Assembly (NCBI RefSeq): GCF_009668025.1
Contig: NZ_WJXZ01000014.1
Location: forward strand, 124,001 to 188,000
Direction of reading: 5' to 3'
Length of the DNA stretch: 64,000 nucleotides
DNA from: Larkinella terrae
GTDB lineage: Bacteria > Bacteroidota > Bacteroidia > Cytophagales > Spirosomataceae
The position numbers were made by a program, and so were the translations under genes. The notes under the pieces are model-generated. The model saw only the letters and a program-made list of their open reading frames with translations. It ran no database searches and was not told the origin of the DNA. This document shows, piece by piece, positions 44,638-52,133 of the stretch (its first letter is position 1; every line of letters starts with the position of its first letter).

Positions 44638-46908
44638 ATGAAAAAGCTGTTTACCGTACTTTGTTTTCTGATTCTTCCATTCGCCCGGGCCCAAACCGGC
44701 GGTTCCTTTTCGTTTCGTTACGACGCCGGAGCGACCGTCAAAATTGTGGGCCGCAACCTGACGAATCCGTGGGCAGGGGGCATCAATGGGGCGCAATATT
44801 CCAGAATTCACCTCAATACCGATACCGTCGAGGACCTGGTCTTTTACGACCGGCAAACCAGCCGGGTGACCACTTTTCTGGCTGAAAAACAGGCCAACGG
44901 GAGCTACCTCTGGCGGCATGCCCCGCAGTATGAAGAGCAGTTTCCGGCCATCACGTTCGGCACCTGGATGTTGCTGGTCGATTATGACCACGACGGTAAA
45001 AAAGACCTTTTTACGCACACCAACGGCGGTTTGCGGATTCTGCAAAATACCTCTGCAAACGGCAAACTGTCGTTTAAAACCGTGGCCGACCCGGTTTACC
45101 ACGAAGGACTTTCCGGCATTCTGAACCTCTACATCAATTCGGTCGATATCCCGGCGATTCTGGATGCGGATGGCGACGGTGACATCGATATTCTGACGTA
45201 CGACATCAACGGCGGAACGGCAAATTTGTACCAGAACATGAGCGTTGAGCGGAAAAAAGACCCCAATGGGCTAGATTTCAAGCGAATCGGTTTTTGCTGG
45301 GGGAATTTTAAAAGCGACGACGACTGCGACGAGTTTACATTTGGGCTGGATTGCGTTTATGTCGGGAACGAAGCCGGGGGCGGGGGCGACAATTCGGGTG
45401 CGCGGGTGAAACACAACGGAAATTCGATGCTGCTGATCGACCTCGACGGCGACGGCAACAAGGATTTGCTGACGGCCCACGTCACCTGTCCGCACGTTTC
45501 GATGTTAACCAACTCGGGGGGCAACGGGGCTTCGACGGTTTTTGCGAAGTATAGCAATACCTTTCCGACGATTAATCCGATTTCGTTCAATCTTTTTCCG
45601 GCTTTATACGCTGAAGACCTTGATTTTGATGGCCTTACGGATCTTGTTGCCTCGCCGAATACGTACGGCAACGACGGTAATCTGATCGATTTCCGGATCT
45701 CGAACTGGCTTTATAAAAATACCGGCACGAATAACCGGCCCAATTTTCAGTATGTCTCCAAAAGCTTTTTGCAGGAAGACATGATCGATTTCGGTGAAAA
45801 CGCGACCCCGGTTCTGGCCGACCTCGACGGCGACGGCGACATGGATTTGCTGATCGGGAACGCGGGCGTCCGCGATGCCACCGGCTACCGCGCCAGCATT
45901 GCCCACTTCGAGAATGTTGGGACCAAAACCAAACCGGCGTATGACCTGAAGACGACGGATTACCTGGGCCTTTCCCAGAAGTTTCAGTTGACGGACCTGA
46001 AAGTGGCCATTGCCGACATCGACGGCAACAACAGTTTTGATCTGATTTTCACCGGTAACTCGATCAATCGCGCGCCGGAAATCCGGTACATTCTGAATCA
46101 GGGCGCGCGCGGGGCGGCTTTTCAACTCGACGCAACCAAAGTGCAGCAAATCCCGACGCCCGACCGGCTGGGCATCATCGACCTGCCAACCTGGTACGAC
46201 GTGGATCGCGACGGGAAAACCGATCTGCTGATCGGCAAACAGAATGGCGGTATTGAATATCACCGCAATACCGGCACGGCAACGGCGCCCAAATACGAAT
46301 TGCAGCAGCAGAATTACGGACAGGTGAACGTGCTGCCGGGAGCGACCAGCCCGTCCATCGTCATTACCGATTTCAACGGCGATCAGATTCCGGAGCTGCT
46401 GACCGGCACGCGCGACGGCATGATGCGGCTGTACAAATTGCCTGCCCAACCCGCCGACAAAATGCAGTTGCTGGATTCGACGCTGGTAATCAATGAATTA
46501 TCGCAAACGACCGACAACGCCATTCCCGGCGGAAATCTGGTGCTGACGGCGGCCGATCTGGACAACGACGGTCTGGCGGATGTGCTCGCCGGAACCCTGA
46601 CCGGGGGCGTTCGCTACCTGCGCAACACCTCGGAGAAAGTGTTGATTACGGGCACGGAAGAAGAGGAAATGAAACAACCTTGGGTGTATCCGAGCCCGAC
46701 CGACCGGTTTTTGCGGATCAAATCGTCCAACAACGGCGTCGTTGAGGTATTGAACCTGCTCGGACAACCGGTGACGGCCCGGCAGGCGGTGCAGGCGCAT
46801 ACGGAAGCCACCATCGATCTCGGAACCTTGCCGATCGGGATTTACCTGGTTCGCCTGTTGCGCGACGGACAACCCGTGCGGCACCAGAAGGTCATTTTGT
46901 CGAAGTAA
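44638..46908 (+). CDS. Secreted FG-GAP/VCBS-repeat protein with T9SS sorting domain
   Basis: 756 residues from ATG 44638 (MKKLFTVLCFLILPFARAQ); an upstream in-frame ATG would lie in the murF start region. Repeated D-x-D/N-x-D-G calcium-loop motifs: DYDHDGKKDLF, DADGDGDIDIL, DLDGDGNKDLL, DLDGDGDMDLL, DIDGNNSFDLIF, DVDRDGKTDLLIG, DLDNDGLADVLAG, forming a beta-propeller of FG-GAP/VCBS type. The C-terminus (WVYPSPTDRF ... GIYLVRLLRDGQPVRHQKVILSK) is a type A sorting domain. A surface or secreted binding or scaffold protein; ligand unknown. Confidence 0.9.
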   Translation: MKKLFTVLCFLILPFARAQTGGSFSFRYDAGATVKIVGRNLTNPWAGGINGAQYSRIHLNTDTVEDLVFYDRQTSRVTTFLAEKQANGSYLWRHAPQYEEQFPAITFGTWMLLVDYDHDGKKDLFTHTNGGLRILQNTSANGKLSFKTVADPVYHEGLSGILNLYINSVDIPAILDADGDGDIDILTYDINGGTANLYQNMSVERKKDPNGLDFKRIGFCWGNFKSDDDCDEFTFGLDCVYVGNEAGGGGDNSGARVKHNGNSMLLIDLDGDGNKDLLTAHVTCPHVSMLTNSGGNGASTVFAKYSNTFPTINPISFNLFPALYAEDLDFDGLTDLVASPNTYGNDGNLIDFRISNWLYKNTGTNNRPNFQYVSKSFLQEDMIDFGENATPVLADLDGDGDMDLLIGNAGVRDATGYRASIAHFENVGTKTKPAYDLKTTDYLGLSQKFQLTDLKVAIADIDGNNSFDLIFTGNSINRAPEIRYILNQGARGAAFQLDATKVQQIPTPDRLGIIDLPTWYDVDRDGKTDLLIGKQNGGIEYHRNTGTATAPKYELQQQNYGQVNVLPGATSPSIVITDFNGDQIPELLTGTRDGMMRLYKLPAQPADKMQLLDSTLVINELSQTTDNAIPGGNLVLTAADLDNDGLADVLAGTLTGGVRYLRNTSEKVLITGTEEEEMKQPWVYPSPTDRFLRIKSSNNGVVEVLNLLGQPVTARQAVQAHTEATIDLGTLPIGIYLVRLLRDGQPVRHQKVILSK

Positions 46909-46923
46909 AAACGGCTGATTCGT

Positions 46924-46931
46924 TACTTTTG
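46924..46931 (+). promoter_or_regulatory. TAnnTTTG box ahead of the hydroxyacid dehydrogenase
   Basis: TACTTTTG, exact match, 25 bases before the ATG at 46957. A TTTTG about 24 bases further up could be the -33 element at unusually wide spacing. Confidence 0.4.
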
Positions 46932-46956
46932 CAGTCATACACCTAACTCCGCTGGC

Positions 46957-47886
46957 ATGATTGTCTTTGTAAATACCCCTTTCAACGCGTCTGATAAAGC
47001 TTATTTTCTCGGAAAATTCCCGTCCGGTCACGAAGTTATTTTCAAAAAAGACCTGCCTGAAAACGAACAGGCTGCGGCCTTTCAACGGGCTGATGTGGTG
47101 TTGGGCAATCCGCCCGTTGCCTGGTTTTCGGAGGCTACCAATCTGAAATGGTGGCAGTTAGACTCGGCGGGATTCGACGGATATAAAAATCTGAAACTGA
47201 CGAATCCGGTGACGAACATGGGCGATTATTTCGCCTGGCCCTGCGCCGAAACCATCGTGGCCGGTATCATTGCCTTTTACCGGGACATTCACGGACTGGC
47301 GGTTTTGCAAACCCAGAAAAAATGGGTCGGGGTGCCGCTGCGTTTCAAGCTGGGTTTACTCAAGAATAAAAAAGTGATCATTCTGGGGTCGGGCACCATC
47401 GGGCAGGCCGTGCGGCAGATGCTGACCGGTTTTCAGTGCAGCGTCCGGTTTCTGGCCCGCACCAATCCGGATGCTGAACTGCATACGGCCGACGAATTGA
47501 AAGCTGCGTTGCCCGAAACCGATCTGGTTGTCAACTGCTTACCCGGAACGGCAAAGGGTTTTTTCTCCGCCGAACTCATTGATGCCATGAAAACCGGGAG
47601 CGTTTACGCGAACATCGGCCGGGGCAGCACCACCGACGAAACCGCCCTGATCGGAGCGCTGAAAAGCGGTCAGCTGACCGGAGCGGTTCTGGACGTGACG
47701 GAAGTGGAACCGCTGCCAACGGACAATCCTCTGTGGGAAATGCCGAATGTGATTCTGACCCAGCATACGGGTGGAGGACTGGCGACGGAAGACATTGGAA
47801 AGGCCGACCTGTTTGTCCGGAACATGAACCAGTTTCTGGCTGGAAAACCGCTTGAAAATCAGGTCGATCTGTCGAAAGGGTATTGA
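46957..47886 (+). CDS. D-2-hydroxyacid dehydrogenase family protein
   Basis: 309 residues of the formate/glycerate dehydrogenase family. NAD-binding domain with KVIILGSGTIGQAVRQML, LVVNCLPGTAKGFFSAELIDAMKTGSVYANIGRGSTTDETALI (catalytic Arg equivalent region), EVEPLPTDNPLWEMPNVILTQHTGGG (catalytic His). Glyoxylate/hydroxypyruvate reductase-like; substrate unknown. Sits between a T9SS protein and GH43. Confidence 0.9.
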   Translation: MIVFVNTPFNASDKAYFLGKFPSGHEVIFKKDLPENEQAAAFQRADVVLGNPPVAWFSEATNLKWWQLDSAGFDGYKNLKLTNPVTNMGDYFAWPCAETIVAGIIAFYRDIHGLAVLQTQKKWVGVPLRFKLGLLKNKKVIILGSGTIGQAVRQMLTGFQCSVRFLARTNPDAELHTADELKAALPETDLVVNCLPGTAKGFFSAELIDAMKTGSVYANIGRGSTTDETALIGALKSGQLTGAVLDVTEVEPLPTDNPLWEMPNVILTQHTGGGLATEDIGKADLFVRNMNQFLAGKPLENQVDLSKGY

Positions 47887-47898
47887 AAATATTTTTTA

Positions 47899-47968
47899 CC
47901 GCTGTCAGGGTTTTCAACCGCTGACAGGGTTTCGTCGCCCTGTCAGCGGTCGGAGACCCTGACAGCGG
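47899..47968. repeat. Nested palindrome with CCGCTGTCAGGG arms
   Basis: Outer arms CCGCTGTCAGGG (47899-47910) and CCCTGACAGCGG (47957-47968), inner arms CCGCTGACAGGG (47918-47929) and CCCTGTCAGCGG (47938-47949). All four words are near-identical up to inversion, so alternative foldings are possible. Shares CTGTCAGG with 37446. Confidence 0.9.
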
Positions 47969-47999
47969 CAAAATCAATTTCCTCACCCATCCTGCTTCC

Positions 48000-49025
48000 A
48001 TGAAAAAATTACTACTTGCCGGGTTCTTATTCTGCACCTTCATTGGCTTCGGGCAGACATTGACCAACCCCTTGCTGCCGTCGGGCGCGGATCCGTGGAG
48101 CATTCACAAAGACGGTTTTTATTATTACACGAACACCACCGGCCGCAACCTGACGCTGTGGAAAACCCGCTCGCTGGCCGATCTGAAAACCGCCGAAAAG
48201 AAAGTGGTCTGGACGCCCCCCGCAACCGGCCTGTATTCCAAAGAAATCTGGGCACCCGAACTGCATTTTATCAAAGGGAAATGGTACCTGATTTTTGCCG
48301 CCGACGATGGTCATAACCGCAACCACCGCCTGTGGGTGCTGGAAAACGCATCCGCCGATCCGCTGGAAGGGACCTGGACGATGAAAGGCCAGATCAAAAC
48401 GCCCGACGACAAATGGGCCATCGACGGTTCGATTTTCGAGTTCAGGGGAAAACTCTACCTGGTGTGGTCGGGTTGGGAAGGCGACGAGAATGGGGAGCAG
48501 GATATCTACCTCTGCCAGATGGAAAATCCGTGGACGGCAACGGGCAAACGCATCCGGATTTCATCGCCAACGTATGCGTGGGAAATCGATGGGAAAATAC
48601 CGAAACCGGGACCGGATGATAAGCCCATTGTGCTGGTCAACGAAGGGCCGCAGCCGCTTCAGCGAGGAGACCGCCTGTTTGTTGTTTTCTCGGCCAGCGG
48701 CTGCTGGACCGACAGCTACGCGTTGGGGATGCTTTCCTTCAACGGTGCCCAGGACATCATGACGCCCGGCAATTGGAAAAAGCAGGACAAACCGGTTTTC
48801 AAGGCGGTCAACGTGACCGGTACGAGCGCGGCCGGTCACAACTCCTTTTTCAAATCGCCCAACGGCCAGGAAGACTGGATCTTGTACCATGCCAACGACG
48901 AACCGGGGCAGGGCTGCGGAGGGCATCGTTCCCCGCGGGCGCAGAAGTTTACGTGGGGAGCCGACGGCATGCCGAACTTCGGCCAGCCGGTCGCGCTGGA
49001 CGTGACCATGCCGATTCCGAAGTAA
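48000..49025 (+). CDS. Secreted glycoside hydrolase family 43-like protein
   Basis: 341 residues with a signal peptide (KKLLLAGFLFCTFIGFGQ). Five-bladed propeller of the GH43 kind: LPSGADPWSIHKDGFYYYT (catalytic base Asp), EIWAPELHF, DKWAIDGSIFEFRGKLYLVWSGW (pKa-modulating Asp), SSPTYAWEIDG and VNEGPQ (acid Glu region), and the late CGGHRSPRAQKFTWGADGMPNF. Likely an arabinan- or xylan-side-chain-acting enzyme, acting outside the cytoplasm; specificity not inferable. A second copy of its 3' end lies 800 bases downstream. Confidence 0.92.
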   Translation: MKKLLLAGFLFCTFIGFGQTLTNPLLPSGADPWSIHKDGFYYYTNTTGRNLTLWKTRSLADLKTAEKKVVWTPPATGLYSKEIWAPELHFIKGKWYLIFAADDGHNRNHRLWVLENASADPLEGTWTMKGQIKTPDDKWAIDGSIFEFRGKLYLVWSGWEGDENGEQDIYLCQMENPWTATGKRIRISSPTYAWEIDGKIPKPGPDDKPIVLVNEGPQPLQRGDRLFVVFSASGCWTDSYALGMLSFNGAQDIMTPGNWKKQDKPVFKAVNVTGTSAAGHNSFFKSPNGQEDWILYHANDEPGQGCGGHRSPRAQKFTWGADGMPNFGQPVALDVTMPIPK

Positions 49026-49107
49026 CGTCACCGGCGGTTTTCCAACCATTCGATTTCGCGGTGGATCAACGTTATATTCCTGAGTAGATTTTTATAAGCT
49101 TCTTGCC

Positions 49108-49743
49108 ATGATTCAAAGAAATTGGTATGCAGTTTTGATCTGCATTGGCGTGTTCGTCGCTTGCAACCGGGGAGCGTTGGCCCAGACAGATTCATCTAAT
49201 TCCCGGAAAAGCCATGACCGGTATTGGGTCAGCTTCGGCCTCGGACGGGTTATCAGCCAATATCATCCAGGGGGAATTCCCGCAATCATGCCCGCCAATT
49301 ACGTTCCCGAAACCGGGAAAACCGCCCAATTTTTTGGTCTGGTGGGAACGGCGCATTTCCAGCCCCGGAATACGGGAAGCGTAGTTTCGCTTCGCTACGT
49401 CCTGAACGCCGAGTGGATGTATCACGATTTTCCGGGCATCCGGTACGAAGAATTGGCCGCCCTGTACGGCATCCGGCTTAACAACTTCCTGCTTTCTGCG
49501 GGTGTCAGTAAAAACCACGGCGTCGATCGGGGGAAATTCGTTCGGAGCTCCGATCCTGGGAGCCTTTTAGACGGTGATTACTACGAAAAAATTACGTATA
49601 AAGACGTTGGCCTGCCACTGGAAGCCCAATTCATCTTTCCTTTTCAGGGATTCAGTTTCAGGCTGGCGGCTTTCGGCAACATCAATGACGGCCACTCCTA
49701 CGGCGGTTTCAACTTTTCGATTTGCCTCGGGAGAATGAACTGA
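49108..49743 (+). CDS. Secreted/outer-membrane hypothetical protein
   Basis: 211 residues with a signal peptide (about 1-25, ending RGALAQ; a cysteine within the hydrophobic stretch is not a good lipobox). Glycine-rich beta strands (WVSFGLGRVISQYHPGG, FFGLVGTAHFQPRNTGSVVSLRYVL, LPLEAQFIFPFQGFSFRLAAFGNIN) suggest a small beta-barrel. Terminates exactly where a GH43-derived remnant begins. No family recognised. Confidence 0.75.
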   Translation: MIQRNWYAVLICIGVFVACNRGALAQTDSSNSRKSHDRYWVSFGLGRVISQYHPGGIPAIMPANYVPETGKTAQFFGLVGTAHFQPRNTGSVVSLRYVLNAEWMYHDFPGIRYEELAALYGIRLNNFLLSAGVSKNHGVDRGKFVRSSDPGSLLDGDYYEKITYKDVGLPLEAQFIFPFQGFSFRLAAFGNINDGHSYGGFNFSICLGRMN

Positions 49744-49850
49744 GGGCATAGCTTTCTGCGGGGACAGAAATTTACGTGGGGAGCCGACGGCATGCCGAAC
49801 TTCGGTCAGCAGGTTGCGTTAGACGTGACCATGCCGATCCCGAAGTAACG
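49742..49850 (+). pseudogene. 3' remnant of a second GH43-like gene
   Basis: 109 bases align without gaps to 48919-49027 (about 87 percent by eye). In frame it reads GHSFLRGQKFTWGADGMPNF and on to PIPK with a stop, matching the end of the GH43 protein at 48000. The 5' remainder is missing: the hypothetical gene's stop codon abuts the remnant. It reflects a tandem duplication later broken, or replacement of an upstream segment. Confidence 0.85.
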
Positions 49851-49882
49851 ATTTTGCAAACAAAATGATGTTACTAAAGAAA

Positions 49883-50037
49883 TCCCGTAGGGATGTAATC
49901 TTTGTAGCCAAAAGTTTGATTTGCATGGTCCAGCGTGCCGTAGGTACGCAATAAGGAATTAAGATTGCGTACCTACGGCACGCTGGAAAGAAAGCGAGGA
50001 CCAGCGCATTTTCTACAAACATAACGTCCCTATGGGA
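49883..50037. repeat. Double palindrome (CCGTAGGGATGTAAT outer, CGTGCCGTAGGTACGC inner)
   Basis: Inner arms CCAGCGTGCCGTAGGTACGC then AAT (49930-49952) and its perfect complement (49964-49986). Outer arms TCCCGTAGGGATGTAATCTT then TGTAG (49883-49907) and CTACAAACATAACGTCCCTA then TGGGA (50013-50037). Outer words of this type are frequent Bacteroidota intergenic repeats. With the GH43 remnant it fills the 354-base gap before the zinc-finger gene. Confidence 0.9.
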
Positions 50038-50097
50038 CTCAAAACGTTAGTTCACGTCAGCATCCGCGGGATTTATCTGAAAAGAAGAATGGGATAA

Positions 50098-50379
50098 TCA
50101 GAAACGATACGGCGTAATCAGTTCATCGACGTAACACCAGAGCCAGAATTCACCAGGTTCGGCGGAGGCAATAACCGGGTGGCTGGTCTGGTGGAAATGC
50201 CTGGTTGCATGCTGGTTACGGGACGAGTCGCAGCAATGCGTCTGGCCACAGGTCTGGCAGGTTCGCAGGTGTACCCAGTGATCACCGGTTTTCACACATT
50301 CTTCGCAAACCGCCGGTAAATCCGGCAGCGTAACGGTTTCAATCGCATCAAGATGTGAACAGCCTTTTCGTTTCAGCAT
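50098..50379 (-). CDS. UBP-type zinc finger protein
   Basis: 93 residues from ATG 50377-50379 (MLKRKGCSHLDAIE). Zinc-ligand pattern: C7/H9, C25/C28, H34/H37, C41/C44, C49/C50 and H57/H61/H63/H67; the sequence HLRTCQTCGQTHCCDSSRNQHATRHFHQTSHPVIAS matches the ZnF_UBP (PF02148) pattern known for binding free ubiquitin C-termini in eukaryotes. Bacteria have no ubiquitin, so it must bind something else, perhaps a flexible protein C-terminus. Third gene of the operon with the REC-flavoprotein (7 bases after its stop) and the CNB kinase. Confidence 0.9.
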   Translation of the reverse strand: MLKRKGCSHLDAIETVTLPDLPAVCEECVKTGDHWVHLRTCQTCGQTHCCDSSRNQHATRHFHQTSHPVIASAEPGEFWLWCYVDELITPYRF

Positions 50380-50386
50380 AGCAATT

Positions 50387-52048
50387 TTAGGTTTCTGCCA
50401 GGTATTTATGAACAAAACTGACCGCCATCGCTCCTTCGCCCACGGCCGAAGCCACGCGGTTCATGGCCCCGGCCCGCACGTCACCGGCGGCAAAAATGCC
50501 CGCACTGCAGGTTTCCAGCAGGAAGGGATCACGGTCTAACTTCCAAAACTCCTTATAATCCGGGTATTTCGCAAGGTCACGACCGGTTTCGATGAAGCCT
50601 TTGGGGTCTTTAATGATGTTCATTTCGATCCAGTCGGTAAACGGTTTGGTCCCGATAAAAATGAACAGCGCGCTGGCGGGCACTTTCGTACGCTCGCCGG
50701 TCGGAATGTCTTCCAGCATCAGGCACTCCAGGTGCGATTCGCCCAGGCCTTCGGCCACCGCCGTACAGGGGTGGACGTGAATATTCGGCGTTTGTGCAAT
50801 CTGATCGATCAGGTACTGCGACATGGTGGCTGTCAGGTCGGGACGACGGATGATGATGTGTACTTCCGAAGCCATTCGGGACAGGTACATTGCGCCCTGA
50901 CCCGCCGAATTGCCGCCCCCGACCACATAAACCGGTTTCCCCTTGAACGCATACGCTTCGGTCGTGGCTGCTCCGTAATACACCCCGGCGCCCGTCAGTT
51001 TTTCCAGACCGGGACAATCCAGTTTGTGGTAAGCAACGCCCGTACTGAGCACAATACTCCGGGCCACAACCTCATTTCCGTCGCTCAATTCAATGTGTTT
51101 ATACTGCCCTTTGGGTTTGATGGCGACCACCTCGTGCGGGGCCAGAAACTCCACGCCAAACCGGGTGGCCTGCGTAATGGCCCGGCGCGCCAGTTCGGCC
51201 CCGCTCAATCCCGACGGAAAACCGAGGTAATTCTCAATCCGCGAGCTGGTTCCGGCCTGTCCGCCCGGCGCGCGTTTGTCGATCAGAATGGTTCGTAAGC
51301 CTTCCGAACCCGCATAAACGGCGGCCGCCAACCCCGCCGGACCCGCGCCAATAATGGCCAGATCATACAGCGACTGGGCGGCTTTGGCACTCAGGCCCAG
51401 CTTTTCGCCCACGGCGGGCATCGACGGTTGTTTCAAAACCGTACCGTTTTCCAACACCACCACCGGCAGATCTTTTGGCTCGATCTGGTGTAGGTCAACC
51501 AGCTTTTTAGCTTCCGGATTGGCTTCAAAATCAAGCCATTGGTACGGAAAAAGGTTGCCCGCCAGAAAATCTTTCAACTCGTGGGTCTGGGGCGAAAACT
51601 GGTAGCCGATGAGCTTGAGCCCTTCAAAACCGGGGCGGTAATTCGACTGCCAATCGTTCAGCAATTCGTCCAGAACGGGGTACAATTTTTCCGTCGGCGG
51701 GTCCCAGGGTTTGTTCAGGTAATAATCCAGTTGAATATCGTTGATGGCCCGGATGGCCGCTTCAATGTCGGAATACGCCGTCAGCAACACGGTTTTGGCG
51801 CGCGGATACAGCTTGCGGGCTTTGATCAGCAAATCGACGCCCAGCATATCCGGCATCCGCTGGTCCGACAGAAACAACGCCACTTCCTCGTTTTTTTTCT
51901 GCAATTCGACCAGCGTTTCCAGGACTTCGTTGGCCGAGGTCGTGGCCAGAATCTTGTAATTTTTCCGGTATTGCTGCCGTAAATCCCGCTGGATGGCCTG
52001 CAAAACCGCCTGGTCGTCGTCAACGGCAATGATAATGGGAAGTTTCAT
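50387..52048 (-). CDS. Response regulator fused to thioredoxin-reductase-like FAD oxidoreductase
   Basis: 553 residues from ATG 52046-52048. Domains: receiver (1-130; IIIAVDDD, phospho-acceptor D62 in SDQRMP, K113 in NKPWDP); a thioredoxin/glutaredoxin-like unit without CxxC (about 150-220; FPYQWLDFEANPEAKKL, LPVVVLENGTVLKQPS); TrxR-like flavoprotein (230-553) with IGAGPAGLAAAVYAGSEG, APGGQAGTSSRIENYLGFPSGLSG and NADPH-type GGGNSAGQ. The place of the redox cysteines reads YYGAATTEA (358-365), so it lacks the disulfide of true TrxR and the substrate must be different. Phosphorylation by the neighbouring kinase may gate flavin chemistry (inference). Confidence 0.93.
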   Translation of the reverse strand: MKLPIIIAVDDDQAVLQAIQRDLRQQYRKNYKILATTSANEVLETLVELQKKNEEVALFLSDQRMPDMLGVDLLIKARKLYPRAKTVLLTAYSDIEAAIRAINDIQLDYYLNKPWDPPTEKLYPVLDELLNDWQSNYRPGFEGLKLIGYQFSPQTHELKDFLAGNLFPYQWLDFEANPEAKKLVDLHQIEPKDLPVVVLENGTVLKQPSMPAVGEKLGLSAKAAQSLYDLAIIGAGPAGLAAAVYAGSEGLRTILIDKRAPGGQAGTSSRIENYLGFPSGLSGAELARRAITQATRFGVEFLAPHEVVAIKPKGQYKHIELSDGNEVVARSIVLSTGVAYHKLDCPGLEKLTGAGVYYGAATTEAYAFKGKPVYVVGGGNSAGQGAMYLSRMASEVHIIIRRPDLTATMSQYLIDQIAQTPNIHVHPCTAVAEGLGESHLECLMLEDIPTGERTKVPASALFIFIGTKPFTDWIEMNIIKDPKGFIETGRDLAKYPDYKEFWKLDRDPFLLETCSAGIFAAGDVRAGAMNRVASAVGEGAMAVSFVHKYLAET

Positions 52049-52133
52049 CGATCGGTATTGAGTAAATGAGTGATGGGGCGATTGTGTGAAATCAGGTCCC
52101 GATTTTGCTTGTAAATCAGCGTTTTCCAGGGCT

